Positions 9,296 through 16,880 of a stretch of 30,339 bases of DNA are shown one piece after another. The notes under the pieces are model-generated. The model worked only from the letters and a program-made list of their open reading frames with translations, was not told the origin of the DNA and did not search any database. This stretch comes from an uncultured Acetatifactor sp. GTDB taxonomy: Bacteria; Bacillota; Clostridia; Lachnospirales; Lachnospiraceae. Numbering within the stretch: position 1 is the first letter of the stretch; every line of letters begins with the position of its first letter. A program made the position numbers and the translations under genes. The stretch covers positions 1-30,339 of the forward strand of contig CAKRRU010000018.1 in assembly GCA_934394515.1 (NCBI GenBank), written 5' to 3'.

Positions 9296-10753
9296 ATGAA
9301 GTGTCCGAATTGCGGGGCGGAGATGAAAGAAGGGACGCTTTACTGCGAGCATTGCGGGGAAGACATCCATATTGTTCCTGATTTTGAACCGGAAATAGAA
9401 TACAACATGGAGCAGACACTGAGTGATATCGCTAAAGAAATGGAACCGGAAACGGATCGGGAGGCGGACACCGGACAGAATACTCCGGAACTGCAGGATT
9501 GGGACAACCTGCCGGGAAATCATACTGCCGGACATCCTTTCCGATGGAAATTTATCGTGCTGGCACTGGTGCTTGCGGTTGTAGCGGTTGTGTGTACCGG
9601 TTTCGGGATCTCCTATTCGCATTACCATTCTGCTGAATACCAGGCAAAATGCGCCAAAGAATATGTAGCCGAAGAAGAATATGACCAGGCGATTACGTGT
9701 TATGAAAGAGCATTGGAAATAGATCCGGAGAATCTGACCTTTAAATTTGAACTGGCAGATATCTTCTTCCAGAAGAATAATAAGATCGAATATGAATATT
9801 TACTTCGTGAGATCGTTACAGATCCGGATGCGACCACAGAGCAGCTGGAAAGCGCCTATGGAAAGCTGATCGCAATTTATGCCGCAAGAGAAGATTATAA
9901 AACAATCAATGATCTTTTGCAGAACTGCGGTAATATAAACATTATGAGTAAGTATCAGAGCTACATGGCAATGGAGCCGGAGTTCAGCCTTCAGGAAGGC
10001 TATTATACCAGCATTCAGCCATTGAAGCTGACCACTTTCGGAAGCGGAAAGATTTACTACACCATGGACGGAAGCGAGCCGGGGGAAAACAGTTCCCTGT
10101 ATACGGCACCGATCTTGCTGGAAAGTGGCGATTATTGCGTAAAAGCAATCTATATCAATGAGAATGACATCAGCAGTAAAGTGGTCACAAAAAATTATCA
10201 TATTGAGATCGAGGAATTAAGTGCCCCGGATGTTACCACAGTCAGTGGGGATTACGAGTTCCCAATCAATATTGAAGTATCTGACGGTGAAGATGTCTAT
10301 TATACGACAGACGGTTCTGACCCTACACAGAATTCGGCTGTATATACCGGTCCGATTCCTATGCCGTTAGGCAAAACGGTATTCCGGTTTATCCGGATCG
10401 CTGATGGCCGGAAGAGTGAGATCGTAGAAAAGAGTTATAATCTGGTTATGAATACGGAATTTATGCCGGATGAGGCTGTGCGGGATGTGATCGCTTATAG
10501 TATACAGAGTGGGAAAATATCGGATGAATCCGGCAGCTTCGATGAATCCGGAGCAGCATATCTGTATCAGTACCAGTATGTAACCAATATAAACAAAGTG
10601 GACGATTTTTATGTAATTGCCGAAATATACAGAGGGGAAGACGGAACGCTTACCAAAACAGGTAATTTATTCGCCGTCAATGCCTATAACAGGCAATTAT
10701 ATAAATTGCAGCTGGACGAAAGCGGCCGCCGATTTAATCTGGTGGCTGTTTAG
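9296..10753 (+). CDS. Zinc-ribbon / TPR / chitobiase-C-terminal-like repeat membrane protein of unknown function
   Basis: I do not recognise a named gene. The 485-residue protein starts with a zinc ribbon of two CxxC pairs (C3, C6, C17, C20) and an acidic linker. One membrane helix follows at about 86-107. Next comes a TPR-like repeat (about 112-145, EYDQAITCYERALEIDPEN) and more helical sequence to about 225. Two similar beta modules follow, at about 228-302 and 310-382, each with a Y-T-x-D-G-S-x-P core (YYTMDGSEP, YYTTDGSDP), as in the CHB_HEX_C/FN3-associated family. The last hundred residues are unassigned. The likely topology is zinc ribbon inside and TPR plus beta modules outside. Spacing of five bases from folD suggests co-transcription, but nothing ties it to folate metabolism. 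Confidence 0.85.
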   Translation: MKCPNCGAEMKEGTLYCEHCGEDIHIVPDFEPEIEYNMEQTLSDIAKEMEPETDREADTGQNTPELQDWDNLPGNHTAGHPFRWKFIVLALVLAVVAVVCTGFGISYSHYHSAEYQAKCAKEYVAEEEYDQAITCYERALEIDPENLTFKFELADIFFQKNNKIEYEYLLREIVTDPDATTEQLESAYGKLIAIYAAREDYKTINDLLQNCGNINIMSKYQSYMAMEPEFSLQEGYYTSIQPLKLTTFGSGKIYYTMDGSEPGENSSLYTAPILLESGDYCVKAIYINENDISSKVVTKNYHIEIEELSAPDVTTVSGDYEFPINIEVSDGEDVYYTTDGSDPTQNSAVYTGPIPMPLGKTVFRFIRIADGRKSEIVEKSYNLVMNTEFMPDEAVRDVIAYSIQSGKISDESGSFDESGAAYLYQYQYVTNINKVDDFYVIAEIYRGEDGTLTKTGNLFAVNAYNRQLYKLQLDESGRRFNLVAV

Positions 10754-10787
10754 AAATAAATCCTAACAGAAGGGACGGAAAAGAGAA

Positions 10788-11666
10788 ATGTATAAGATCG
10801 TAAAAAAGCAGGAGCTGACAACCAACATCTATCTGATGGAGGTAGAAGCAAACAGAGTGGCAAAGACCTGTGAACCCGGTCAGTTTGTCATCGTAAGAAT
10901 GGACAGTGAGGGTGAACGTATTCCTCTGACCATCTGTGATTACAACAGAGAGAAGGGAACCATTACCATCGTGTTCCAGACAGTCGGTGCAGGAACAAAG
11001 CTGATGGCACAGTTAGAAGAAGGAGAGTATTTCCATGATTTTGTAGGTCCTTTGGGATGCCCTTCCGAACTGGTGGAGCAGCCCCTTGATGAGGTGAAGG
11101 CGAAAAAGATCCTTTTCGTAGCCGGCGGTGTCGGTGCGGCTCCTGTATATCCTCAGGTGAAATGGCTGCATGAGCACGGAGTCGCTGCTGATGTTATCGT
11201 TGGTAGCAAGACCAAAGACCTGCTGATCCTGGAGAAAGAAATGGAAGCTGTGGCAGGAAATCTGTATGTAACTACAGACGACGGTTCTTACGGACGGAGC
11301 GGTATGGTAACCCAGACTATCAAGGACCTGGTGTCTGAGGGCAAAAAGTACGATCTGTGTGTGGCAATCGGACCTATGATCATGATGAAATTTGTATGTC
11401 TCCTGACCAAAGAACTGGAGATTCCCACGATTGTCAGCCTGAATCCGATCATGGTAGACGGAACTGGAATGTGCGGAGCATGCCGTGTGACCGTTGGCGG
11501 AAAAGTTAAGTTTGCCTGTGTCGACGGACCGGAGTTTGACGGACATGAAGTCAACTTTGATGAGGCAATGAGACGTCAGCAGATCTATAAGACGGCTGAA
11601 GGACGCGCAATGCTTGCGCTCGAAGAGGGAGATACCCATCACGGCGGCTGCGGTAACTGCCAGTAG
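10788..11666 (+). CDS. nfnA: NfnA: FAD/[2Fe-2S] subunit of NADH-dependent reduced ferredoxin:NADP+ oxidoreductase
   Basis: This 292-residue ferredoxin-NADP reductase-like flavoprotein has a flavin motif RIPLTIC at 44-50 and a pyridine-nucleotide loop VAGGVGAAPVYP at 111-122. Cysteines C229, C232 and C244 (MCGACRV...FACVDGPEFDG) match the [2Fe-2S] site of the NfnA/PyrK-like group. The next gene encodes the matching NfnB flavoprotein, which makes the bifurcating pair more likely than PyrK, since no pyrimidine genes are nearby. NfnAB couples NADH and reduced ferredoxin to NADPH formation, or the reverse. Such proteins are often annotated as sulfide dehydrogenase or glutamate synthase-associated subunits. 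An extra C288-G-N-C291 pair lies at the very C-terminus. Confidence 0.9.
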   Translation: MYKIVKKQELTTNIYLMEVEANRVAKTCEPGQFVIVRMDSEGERIPLTICDYNREKGTITIVFQTVGAGTKLMAQLEEGEYFHDFVGPLGCPSELVEQPLDEVKAKKILFVAGGVGAAPVYPQVKWLHEHGVAADVIVGSKTKDLLILEKEMEAVAGNLYVTTDDGSYGRSGMVTQTIKDLVSEGKKYDLCVAIGPMIMMKFVCLLTKELEIPTIVSLNPIMVDGTGMCGACRVTVGGKVKFACVDGPEFDGHEVNFDEAMRRQQIYKTAEGRAMLALEEGDTHHGGCGNCQ

Positions 11667-11718
11667 TCTCACGGGAAAAGCTTGAACACGATAAATCAGA
11701 AAGGCATGGTTAAATAAA

Positions 11719-13104
11719 ATGGATGTATTAAAGAAAATTCCTGTCAGAGAGCAGGATGCAAAGGAACGTGCTACCAACTTCAAAGAGGTTTGTCTCGGAT
11801 ATAACAAAGAGGAAGCAATGGAAGAGGCTTCCCGTTGCATTAATTGTAAAAACGCACAGTGTGTAAAGGGCTGTCCCGTAGCTATTCAGATTCCGCAGTT
11901 CATCGAACAGGTGAAGGACGGCAATATCGAAGAGGCTTATCGTATCATCAGCGAATCCAGCGCACTTCCCGCTGTCTGCGGGCGTGTATGTCCGCAGGAG
12001 AGTCAGTGCGAAGGGAAATGTATCCGCGGTTTCAAGGGAGATCCCATTTCCATCGGTAAGCTGGAGCGTTTCGTGGCAGACTGGGCAAGAGAGAACGGCA
12101 TCAAGCCCACTCCCGCGGCACAGAAGAATGGTAAAAAGGTAGCTGTCATCGGTTCCGGCCCCGCAGGTCTTACCTGTGCCGGAGATCTGGCAAAGCTTGG
12201 TTATGATGTTACCATTTTCGAGGCGCTGCATGAGGCAGGCGGCGTACTGGTATACGGTATCCCCGAGTTCCGTCTTCCCAAGAGTGCTGTTGTTGCAAAA
12301 GAGATCGAGAACGTGAAATCTCTCGGCGTTCATATTGAGACCAACGTGGTAGTAGGAAAATCCGTGACCATCGATCAGTTAATGGATGAGGAAGGCTTCC
12401 AGGCTGTATTTATCGGTTCAGGTGCCGGACTGCCGAAGTTCATGGGAATCCCCGGTGAGAATGCCAACGGTGTATTCTCGGCCAATGAATATCTGACCAG
12501 AAGCAACCTGATGAAGGCGTTTGATCCCGATTCCAGAACCCCTATCATGCATGGTAAAAAGGTAGCCGTGGTCGGCGGCGGAAACGTAGCTATGGATGCT
12601 GCGAGAACCGCACTTCGTCTGGGCGCTGAGGTACACATTGTATACCGCAGAAGCGAAGAAGAGCTTCCTGCCAGAGTGGAAGAAGTACATCATGCAAAAG
12701 AGGAAGGAATTATCTTTGATCTGCTGACCAATCCGGTAGAGATCCTGTCTGATGATAAGGGCTGGGTAACCGGTATGAAATGCATCCGTATGGAACTGGG
12801 CGAGCCGGATGAGAGCGGCAGACGCCGTCCCGTAGAAGTTCCCGGATCTGAATTCGTAATGGATCTGGATACCGTGATCATGTCTCTGGGCACATCACCG
12901 AATCCTCTGATCTCTTCTACGACAAAGGGACTGGATACCAATAAGTGGAAGTGCATCATTGCGGATGAGAACAACGGTAAGACTACGAAGGAAGGTGTCT
13001 ATGCCGGAGGAGATGCGGTAACCGGAGCTGCTACCGTTATTCTGGCTATGGGAGCAGGTAAGGCTGCTGCCAAGGGTATTGACGAGTATCTGAGCGCAAA
13101 ATAA
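11719..13104 (+). CDS. nfnB: NfnB: FAD/[4Fe-4S] subunit, glutamate-synthase small-subunit-like
   Basis: This 461-residue protein has an N-terminal helical domain with two cysteine clusters (C40, C43, C48, C52 and C87, C91, C97, C101) for [4Fe-4S] centres. It is followed by two dinucleotide folds: VIGSGPAG at 143-150 (FAD) and VVGGGNVAMDAART at about 284-297 (NAD(P)H). It resembles the glutamate synthase beta chain, but the partner is NfnA and no gltB-like large subunit is nearby, so NfnB is the better reading. In NfnB the flavin is the electron-bifurcating site. The best ribosome site (AGAAAGG, 11698-11704) is farther from this ATG than usual and sits just before a three-codon reading frame at 11706. 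Confidence 0.92.
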   Translation: MDVLKKIPVREQDAKERATNFKEVCLGYNKEEAMEEASRCINCKNAQCVKGCPVAIQIPQFIEQVKDGNIEEAYRIISESSALPAVCGRVCPQESQCEGKCIRGFKGDPISIGKLERFVADWARENGIKPTPAAQKNGKKVAVIGSGPAGLTCAGDLAKLGYDVTIFEALHEAGGVLVYGIPEFRLPKSAVVAKEIENVKSLGVHIETNVVVGKSVTIDQLMDEEGFQAVFIGSGAGLPKFMGIPGENANGVFSANEYLTRSNLMKAFDPDSRTPIMHGKKVAVVGGGNVAMDAARTALRLGAEVHIVYRRSEEELPARVEEVHHAKEEGIIFDLLTNPVEILSDDKGWVTGMKCIRMELGEPDESGRRRPVEVPGSEFVMDLDTVIMSLGTSPNPLISSTTKGLDTNKWKCIIADENNGKTTKEGVYAGGDAVTGAATVILAMGAGKAAAKGIDEYLSAK

Positions 13105-13114
13105 CACCCCTTGT

Positions 13115-13132
13115 CCCTGCGATATTGCAGGG
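13115..13132 (+). other. Short inverted repeat between nfnB and the Dabb gene
   Basis: CCCTGC (13115-13120) and GCAGGG (13127-13132) form a perfect 6-bp stem with a 6-base loop. No T-run follows, so it is not a standard terminator. It ends six bases before the GGAG ribosome site of the next gene and could influence its translation or stabilise the upstream mRNA end (inference). Confidence 0.4.
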
Positions 13133-13149
13133 TGAAATGGAGAAAACGC

Positions 13150-13449
13150 ATGGTAAGACATATTGTTATGTGGAGTCTGGAAGGTAATTTGACCTCTCAG
13201 GAGAAGAGAGCAGCCGCCGAGAAGATCAAGGCACTTTTGGAGCCTATTAAAGACAAGGTTCCGGGCGCAGTAAAGGTGGAAGTGATCATTAATGAACTGG
13301 AGAGCAGTAACCGTGATGTAGCATTGATCTCTGAATTTACAAACACAGAGGCGCTGGCTGCATATCAGGTGCATCCGGATCATCTGGCAGCAAAAGAATA
13401 TATTGGATCCGTGGCAGGCCAAAGAGCCTGCCTGGATTACGAGTATTAA
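13150..13449 (+). CDS. Dabb (stress-responsive alpha/beta-barrel) domain protein
   Basis: This small 99-residue protein begins MVRHIVMWSL, the classic opening of the Dabb family, in which the early His lies in the dimer cleft. It ends with HPDHLAAKEYI and a final short strand, also typical. The ATG at 13150 is preferred over an earlier in-frame codon at 13111, because GGAG at 13139-13142 sits seven bases before it and the family start is exact. Dabb proteins form dimeric ferredoxin-like barrels; most have no known reaction. It is 45 bases downstream of nfnB. Confidence 0.88.
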   Translation: MVRHIVMWSLEGNLTSQEKRAAAEKIKALLEPIKDKVPGAVKVEVIINELESSNRDVALISEFTNTEALAAYQVHPDHLAAKEYIGSVAGQRACLDYEY

Positions 13450-13464
13450 GGATGGTGTTGGCAT

Positions 13465-14382
13465 ATGGCATGGTGTCCGAAATGTAAAAACGAATATCGG
13501 GAGGGAATTACGATATGTCCCGACTGCGGAGAGACTCTGGTAAGTGAGGAAGAACTGACGGATTGGACATCCGTGCTGTTCGGAGAACAGGACGAGATGG
13601 AGAAACTGAAGGATTTCCTTACATATAACGGCATACAGAAGAGCCGAATCAGCTTTGACGAAACAGAACAGGTTTATGAGCTTTTTGTGGATGCAAAGGA
13701 TGAAAAACAGGCCAAGACCATAGCAAGAGTATTCTTAGAACAGCAGGAGAAGGATCGCAAGGAGAACGCTGCCGAGGAAGAAGCAGCTGTGGATGAATTC
13801 CTTATGCCCGGAGATGATACCGATGCAGAGACCGATCATAAGGCAGAACATGCGGCAGACGGTAATCTTCTTAAGTCTGCTTCCTCGCAAGGTGGGCTGA
13901 CCTATATTAACAGCGGTGCGAAGGCAGAAGAAAACAGATCTTCCGCATGGGTTCTGCTGGTTGTAGGTATTCTCGGAATGGCTGTCATGATTCTCGGAAT
14001 CACAGGTGTGCTGCCACTTAATATCGGCAATCCCTATATGTTTTACGGAGTCATGAGTGCGGTATTTATTCTGTTTATCGTTATGGGTGTCGTATCGATG
14101 CGGAATGCAAAGATTTTCGAGAAAAAGGCAGAGTCGGAAAACTCTTTGGTAGATACACTGCTTTCCTGGAGTGAGGAAAATCTGACAGCGGAAAAAATTG
14201 ATGAGCAGATAGAAAATGCAGCTGACACACCGGCGGAAGCATTGTATTATAAACGTTTCGATGTCATCCGCAGCCAGATGAATCATCAGTTTATGAATCT
14301 GGACCAGCAGATGCTGGAAAATCTGATCGATACGAAAATCTATGAGCAGATTTTCCCGGATGACGGAGAGCCGGAATCATGA
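13465..14382 (+). CDS. Zinc-ribbon protein with DUF2007-like domain and two membrane helices, unknown function
   Basis: This is a 305-residue protein of unknown function. The N-terminus is a zinc ribbon with C4, C7, C18 and C21 (CPKC...CPDC). Residues about 34-95 (WTSVLFGEQDEMEKLKDFLTYNGI onward) resemble the small DUF2007-type ferredoxin-like domain, often described as a putative signal-transducing module. An acidic, low-complexity linker follows. Two hydrophobic helices lie at about 161-183 and 190-212, then a cytoplasmic helical tail. The ribosome site is AAGGA about 12 bases upstream. It overlaps rlmH by four bases, so it probably belongs to the rlmH-nth operon. It is the second zinc-ribbon membrane protein in this neighbourhood. 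Confidence 0.82.
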   Translation: MAWCPKCKNEYREGITICPDCGETLVSEEELTDWTSVLFGEQDEMEKLKDFLTYNGIQKSRISFDETEQVYELFVDAKDEKQAKTIARVFLEQQEKDRKENAAEEEAAVDEFLMPGDDTDAETDHKAEHAADGNLLKSASSQGGLTYINSGAKAEENRSSAWVLLVVGILGMAVMILGITGVLPLNIGNPYMFYGVMSAVFILFIVMGVVSMRNAKIFEKKAESENSLVDTLLSWSEENLTAEKIDEQIENAADTPAEALYYKRFDVIRSQMNHQFMNLDQQMLENLIDTKIYEQIFPDDGEPES

Positions 14383-14861
14383 TGAAAATAACCATTGTAT
14401 GTGTGGGGAAAATTAAGGAAAAGTTTTTCCGGGATGCCATAGAGGAATACAGTAAAAGACTTGGACGATATACAAAGCTTCAGATCATCGAAGTCGCGGA
14501 TGAGATGACTCCGGACGGAGCAAGTACGGCACAGGAAGATCAGATCCGTGAAAAAGAAGGCGGTCGTATCCTGGCGAAATTGCCGCAGGATGCTTTTATC
14601 GTTACTTTGGAGATTACAGGAAAAATGTACTCTTCCGAAGAACTGGCCTTCTGGATCGAAGATTGTTCCGTGAGAGGAAAGAGTCATATCTGTTTTGTCA
14701 TCGGTGGTTCCCTGGGGCTGCATCCGGAGGTCTGCAAAAGGTCGGATCTGGCACTCAGCTTTTCTAAGATGACATTTCCCCACCAGTTGATGAGAGTGAT
14801 CCTGTGTGAACAGATCTACCGTGCATTCCGGATCATCCAGCATGAGCCTTATCATAAGTGA
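14379..14861 (+). CDS. rlmH: 23S rRNA (pseudouridine1915-N3)-methyltransferase RlmH
   Basis: This 160-residue SPOUT-class methyltransferase methylates pseudouridine 1915 in helix 69 of 23S rRNA on the assembled ribosome. The N-terminus MKITIVCVGKIKEKF is the family opening. The C-terminal knot region carries FVIGGSLGLHPEV and LSFSKMTFPHQLMRVILCEQIYRAF, with SAM-binding glycines and the conserved C-terminal Y-H. Two adjacent ATGs are possible (14379 and 14382); the second gives the usual start, and both overlap the preceding stop. It overlaps nth at its 3' end, so all three genes are tightly coupled. Confidence 0.96.
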   Translation: MMKITIVCVGKIKEKFFRDAIEEYSKRLGRYTKLQIIEVADEMTPDGASTAQEDQIREKEGGRILAKLPQDAFIVTLEITGKMYSSEELAFWIEDCSVRGKSHICFVIGGSLGLHPEVCKRSDLALSFSKMTFPHQLMRVILCEQIYRAFRIIQHEPYHK

Positions 14862-15502
14862 AACATATGACAAAGAAACAACGAGCTTTAGAAATTATAG
14901 AACGACTGAAAAAAGAATACCCGGATGCCGGATGTACGCTGGACTACGATCAGGCATGGAAACTGTTGGTCAGTGTCAGGCTGGCGGCACAGTGTACGGA
15001 TGCCAGAGTAAATATTGTGGTAGAAAAGCTATATGAGAAATTTCCCGATGTCGATGCACTGGCAGAAGCGCCTGTGGAAGAGATCGAGGCGATTGTAAAG
15101 CCCTGCGGTCTGGGGCACAGCAAGGCCAGAGATATCAGTGCCTGTATGAAGATCCTGCGGGATAAATATCATGGGAAAGTGCCGGATGATTTTGACGAAT
15201 TGTTATCCCTTCCCGGAGTCGGCAGAAAAAGTGCCAACCTTGTGATGGGAGATGTCTTCGGCAAGCCAGCCATTGTGACAGATACGCATTGCATCCGCCT
15301 GGTGAACCGCATGGGGCTGGTGGACGGGATCAAAGAACCGGCCAAAGTGGAAAAAGAGCTGTGGAAGATCATCCCGGCGGAAGAAGGCAGTGATTTCTGC
15401 CACAGACTGGTATGTCACGGAAGAGAGATCTGCACGGCCAGAACGCATCCGTATTGTGAAAAATGTTGCGTCAACGACATCTGCAAAAAGGTCGGAGTAT
15501 AA
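14858..15502 (+). CDS. nth: Endonuclease III (DNA glycosylase/AP lyase)
   Basis: This 214-residue base-excision-repair enzyme removes oxidised pyrimidines and nicks the abasic site. The helix-hairpin-helix LPGVGRKSAN (118-127) contains the catalytic Lys (K124), and the catalytic Asp is D142 in TDTHCIRLVNR. The iron-sulfur loop at the C-terminus has C192, C200, C203 and C209. The first interval holds seven residues rather than the six of E. coli Nth. The start is uncertain: a GTG at 14858 overlaps rlmH by four bases, and an ATG at 14867 also fits; neither has a strong ribosome site. It is probably translationally coupled to rlmH. Confidence 0.94.
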   Translation: MKHMTKKQRALEIIERLKKEYPDAGCTLDYDQAWKLLVSVRLAAQCTDARVNIVVEKLYEKFPDVDALAEAPVEEIEAIVKPCGLGHSKARDISACMKILRDKYHGKVPDDFDELLSLPGVGRKSANLVMGDVFGKPAIVTDTHCIRLVNRMGLVDGIKEPAKVEKELWKIIPAEEGSDFCHRLVCHGREICTARTHPYCEKCCVNDICKKVGV

Positions 15503-15536
15503 GGGCGGATGCCAGCTTCCGACAGGAGGTTTGTCT

Positions 15537-16841
15537 ATGAGAATGTATGATATCATCATGAAAAAAAGAAACGGTGGAGAACTTTCCAGGGAAGAAATCC
15601 ACTTTTTTATTGAAGGCTATACCGGAGGTGAGATTCCCGATTACCAGGTGTCCGCGCTGATGATGGCAATTTATTTTCAGAAGATGACGGAAGCGGAGAC
15701 CAGTGAACTGACCATGGCTATGGCACACAGCGGTGAAATGCTGGATCTGTCCGGCATCCACGGCTGCAAGGTGGACAAACACAGTACCGGAGGTGTGGGA
15801 GATAAGACATCCCTTGCCCTGACTCCTATGGTGGCTGCCTGCGGGATCCCGGTAGCGAAGATGAGTGGCAGAGGGCTGGGACATACCGGCGGAACTATCG
15901 ACAAGCTGGAGAGCTTTCCCGGATTTTCCACGTCGCTGACCACGGAACAGTTTATTGAAAATGTGAACAGGATCGGTATTGCCATTATGGGGCAGACCGC
16001 AGATCTGGCGCCGGCGGATAAAAAGCTGTATGCCCTGCGGGATGTGACGGCTACGGTAGACAATATGTCTCTGATTGCCAGCTCCATTATGAGTAAAAAA
16101 CTGGCAGCCGGTGCGGATGCTATCGTACTGGATGTCAAAACCGGAAGCGGTGCTTTTATGAAGCGAGAAGAGGATGCTTTTGCCCTGGCGGAAGAAATGG
16201 TGAAGATCGGCAGGAATGCCGGCCGTAAGACCATTGCCGTGATCTCGGATATGGATCAGCCGTTGGGACGTGCCGTGGGCAATGCGCTGGAAGTAAAGGA
16301 AGCTATTGCTACCCTGAGAGGAGAAGGACCGGAAGATTTCAGGGAACTTTGTATGGTGCTGGGAAGTCAGATGCTGCTGGCCGGAGGCAGGGCAGAGAGC
16401 GTCGGGCAGGCCAGGGAGATGCTTACAAAAGTGATCGAAGACGGCAGTGCCTTACGGAAACTGGCAGAATTCGTAGAGGCGCAGGGCGGTGATCCTGCGG
16501 CGGTAACAGATCCAAAACTTCTGCCGAAGGCTTCCATGGTGGTTCCGGTCTGTGCAGACAGAGACGGCTTCGTGGAAAAAATCGCGTGTGAGGACATCGG
16601 AATCTGCTCTTTACTGTTGGGAGGAGGCAGAGAGACGAAGGAAAGCGTGATCGATCTGTCTGTTGGCATTCTCTTAGAAAAGAAAAAGGGAGATGCGGTG
16701 AAAAAAGGTGAGGTACTGGGCTATCTTCATGCAAATGATGCCGGTCGTCTGGAAACAGCAAAGGAAAAATTCTTAAATGCTTATGTGATCACCGACAGGC
16801 AACCGGAGGCGGAACCTCTGATCAAGGGAATCCTGCAGTAA
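15537..16841 (+). CDS. pdp: Pyrimidine-nucleoside (thymidine) phosphorylase
   Basis: This 434-residue enzyme cleaves thymidine, deoxyuridine or uridine with phosphate for nucleoside salvage. The signature KVDKHSTGGVGDK lies near residue 80, followed by MSGRGLGHTGGTIDKLE, the phosphate- and pyrimidine-binding region. The start MRMYDIIMKKRNGGELS is typical, and AGGAGG (15524-15529) sits seven bases before the ATG. An upstream in-frame start at 15390 is inside nth and is rejected. Broad-specificity Pdp and thymidine-specific DeoA cannot be separated with confidence here; Firmicutes usually have Pdp. It follows nth by 34 bases and is probably read from the same transcript. Confidence 0.95.
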   Translation: MRMYDIIMKKRNGGELSREEIHFFIEGYTGGEIPDYQVSALMMAIYFQKMTEAETSELTMAMAHSGEMLDLSGIHGCKVDKHSTGGVGDKTSLALTPMVAACGIPVAKMSGRGLGHTGGTIDKLESFPGFSTSLTTEQFIENVNRIGIAIMGQTADLAPADKKLYALRDVTATVDNMSLIASSIMSKKLAAGADAIVLDVKTGSGAFMKREEDAFALAEEMVKIGRNAGRKTIAVISDMDQPLGRAVGNALEVKEAIATLRGEGPEDFRELCMVLGSQMLLAGGRAESVGQAREMLTKVIEDGSALRKLAEFVEAQGGDPAAVTDPKLLPKASMVVPVCADRDGFVEKIACEDIGICSLLLGGGRETKESVIDLSVGILLEKKKGDAVKKGEVLGYLHANDAGRLETAKEKFLNAYVITDRQPEAEPLIKGILQ

Positions 16842-16869
16842 CATATTCTGCTGTCAGGTTTCATATAGT
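16841..16869 (+). promoter_or_regulatory. Sigma-E-like promoter for yqfC-yqfD
   Basis: ACATATT (16841-16847) matches six of seven positions of the sigma-E -35 consensus KMATATT. After exactly 14 bases comes CATATAGT (16862-16869), matching six of eight positions of CATACAMT. Spacing is ideal for sigma-E, and yqfC/yqfD belong to the mother-cell sigma-E regulon in B. subtilis. The predicted start of transcription falls within a few bases of the yqfC ATG. The assignment rests on pattern matching by eye. Confidence 0.5.
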
Positions 16870-16880
16870 TTTATATGAAA
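16859..16880 (+). repeat. Perfect 9-bp inverted repeat at the yqfC start
   Basis: TTTCATATA and TATATGAAA form perfect 9-bp arms around a four-base GTTT loop. The right arm contains the first ATG of yqfC and the left arm overlaps the putative sigma-E -10 element. It may be an operator, an mRNA hairpin or chance in AT-rich DNA. Confidence 0.55.

Noticed and set aside
10788..13104. PyrK plus glutamate synthase small subunit as the identity of the redox pair
   Set aside because: No pyrD, pyrimidine genes or glutamate synthase large subunit is nearby, and the two subunits together fit NfnAB better.
13115..13132. Terminator after nfnB
   Set aside because: The hairpin has no T-run after it and is followed directly by a ribosome site, so it was listed only as an inverted repeat.
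15390..15536. Longer in-frame start for the nucleoside phosphorylase
   Set aside because: It lies inside nth, gives a non-family N-terminus, and a clear AGGAGG stands before the ATG at 15537.
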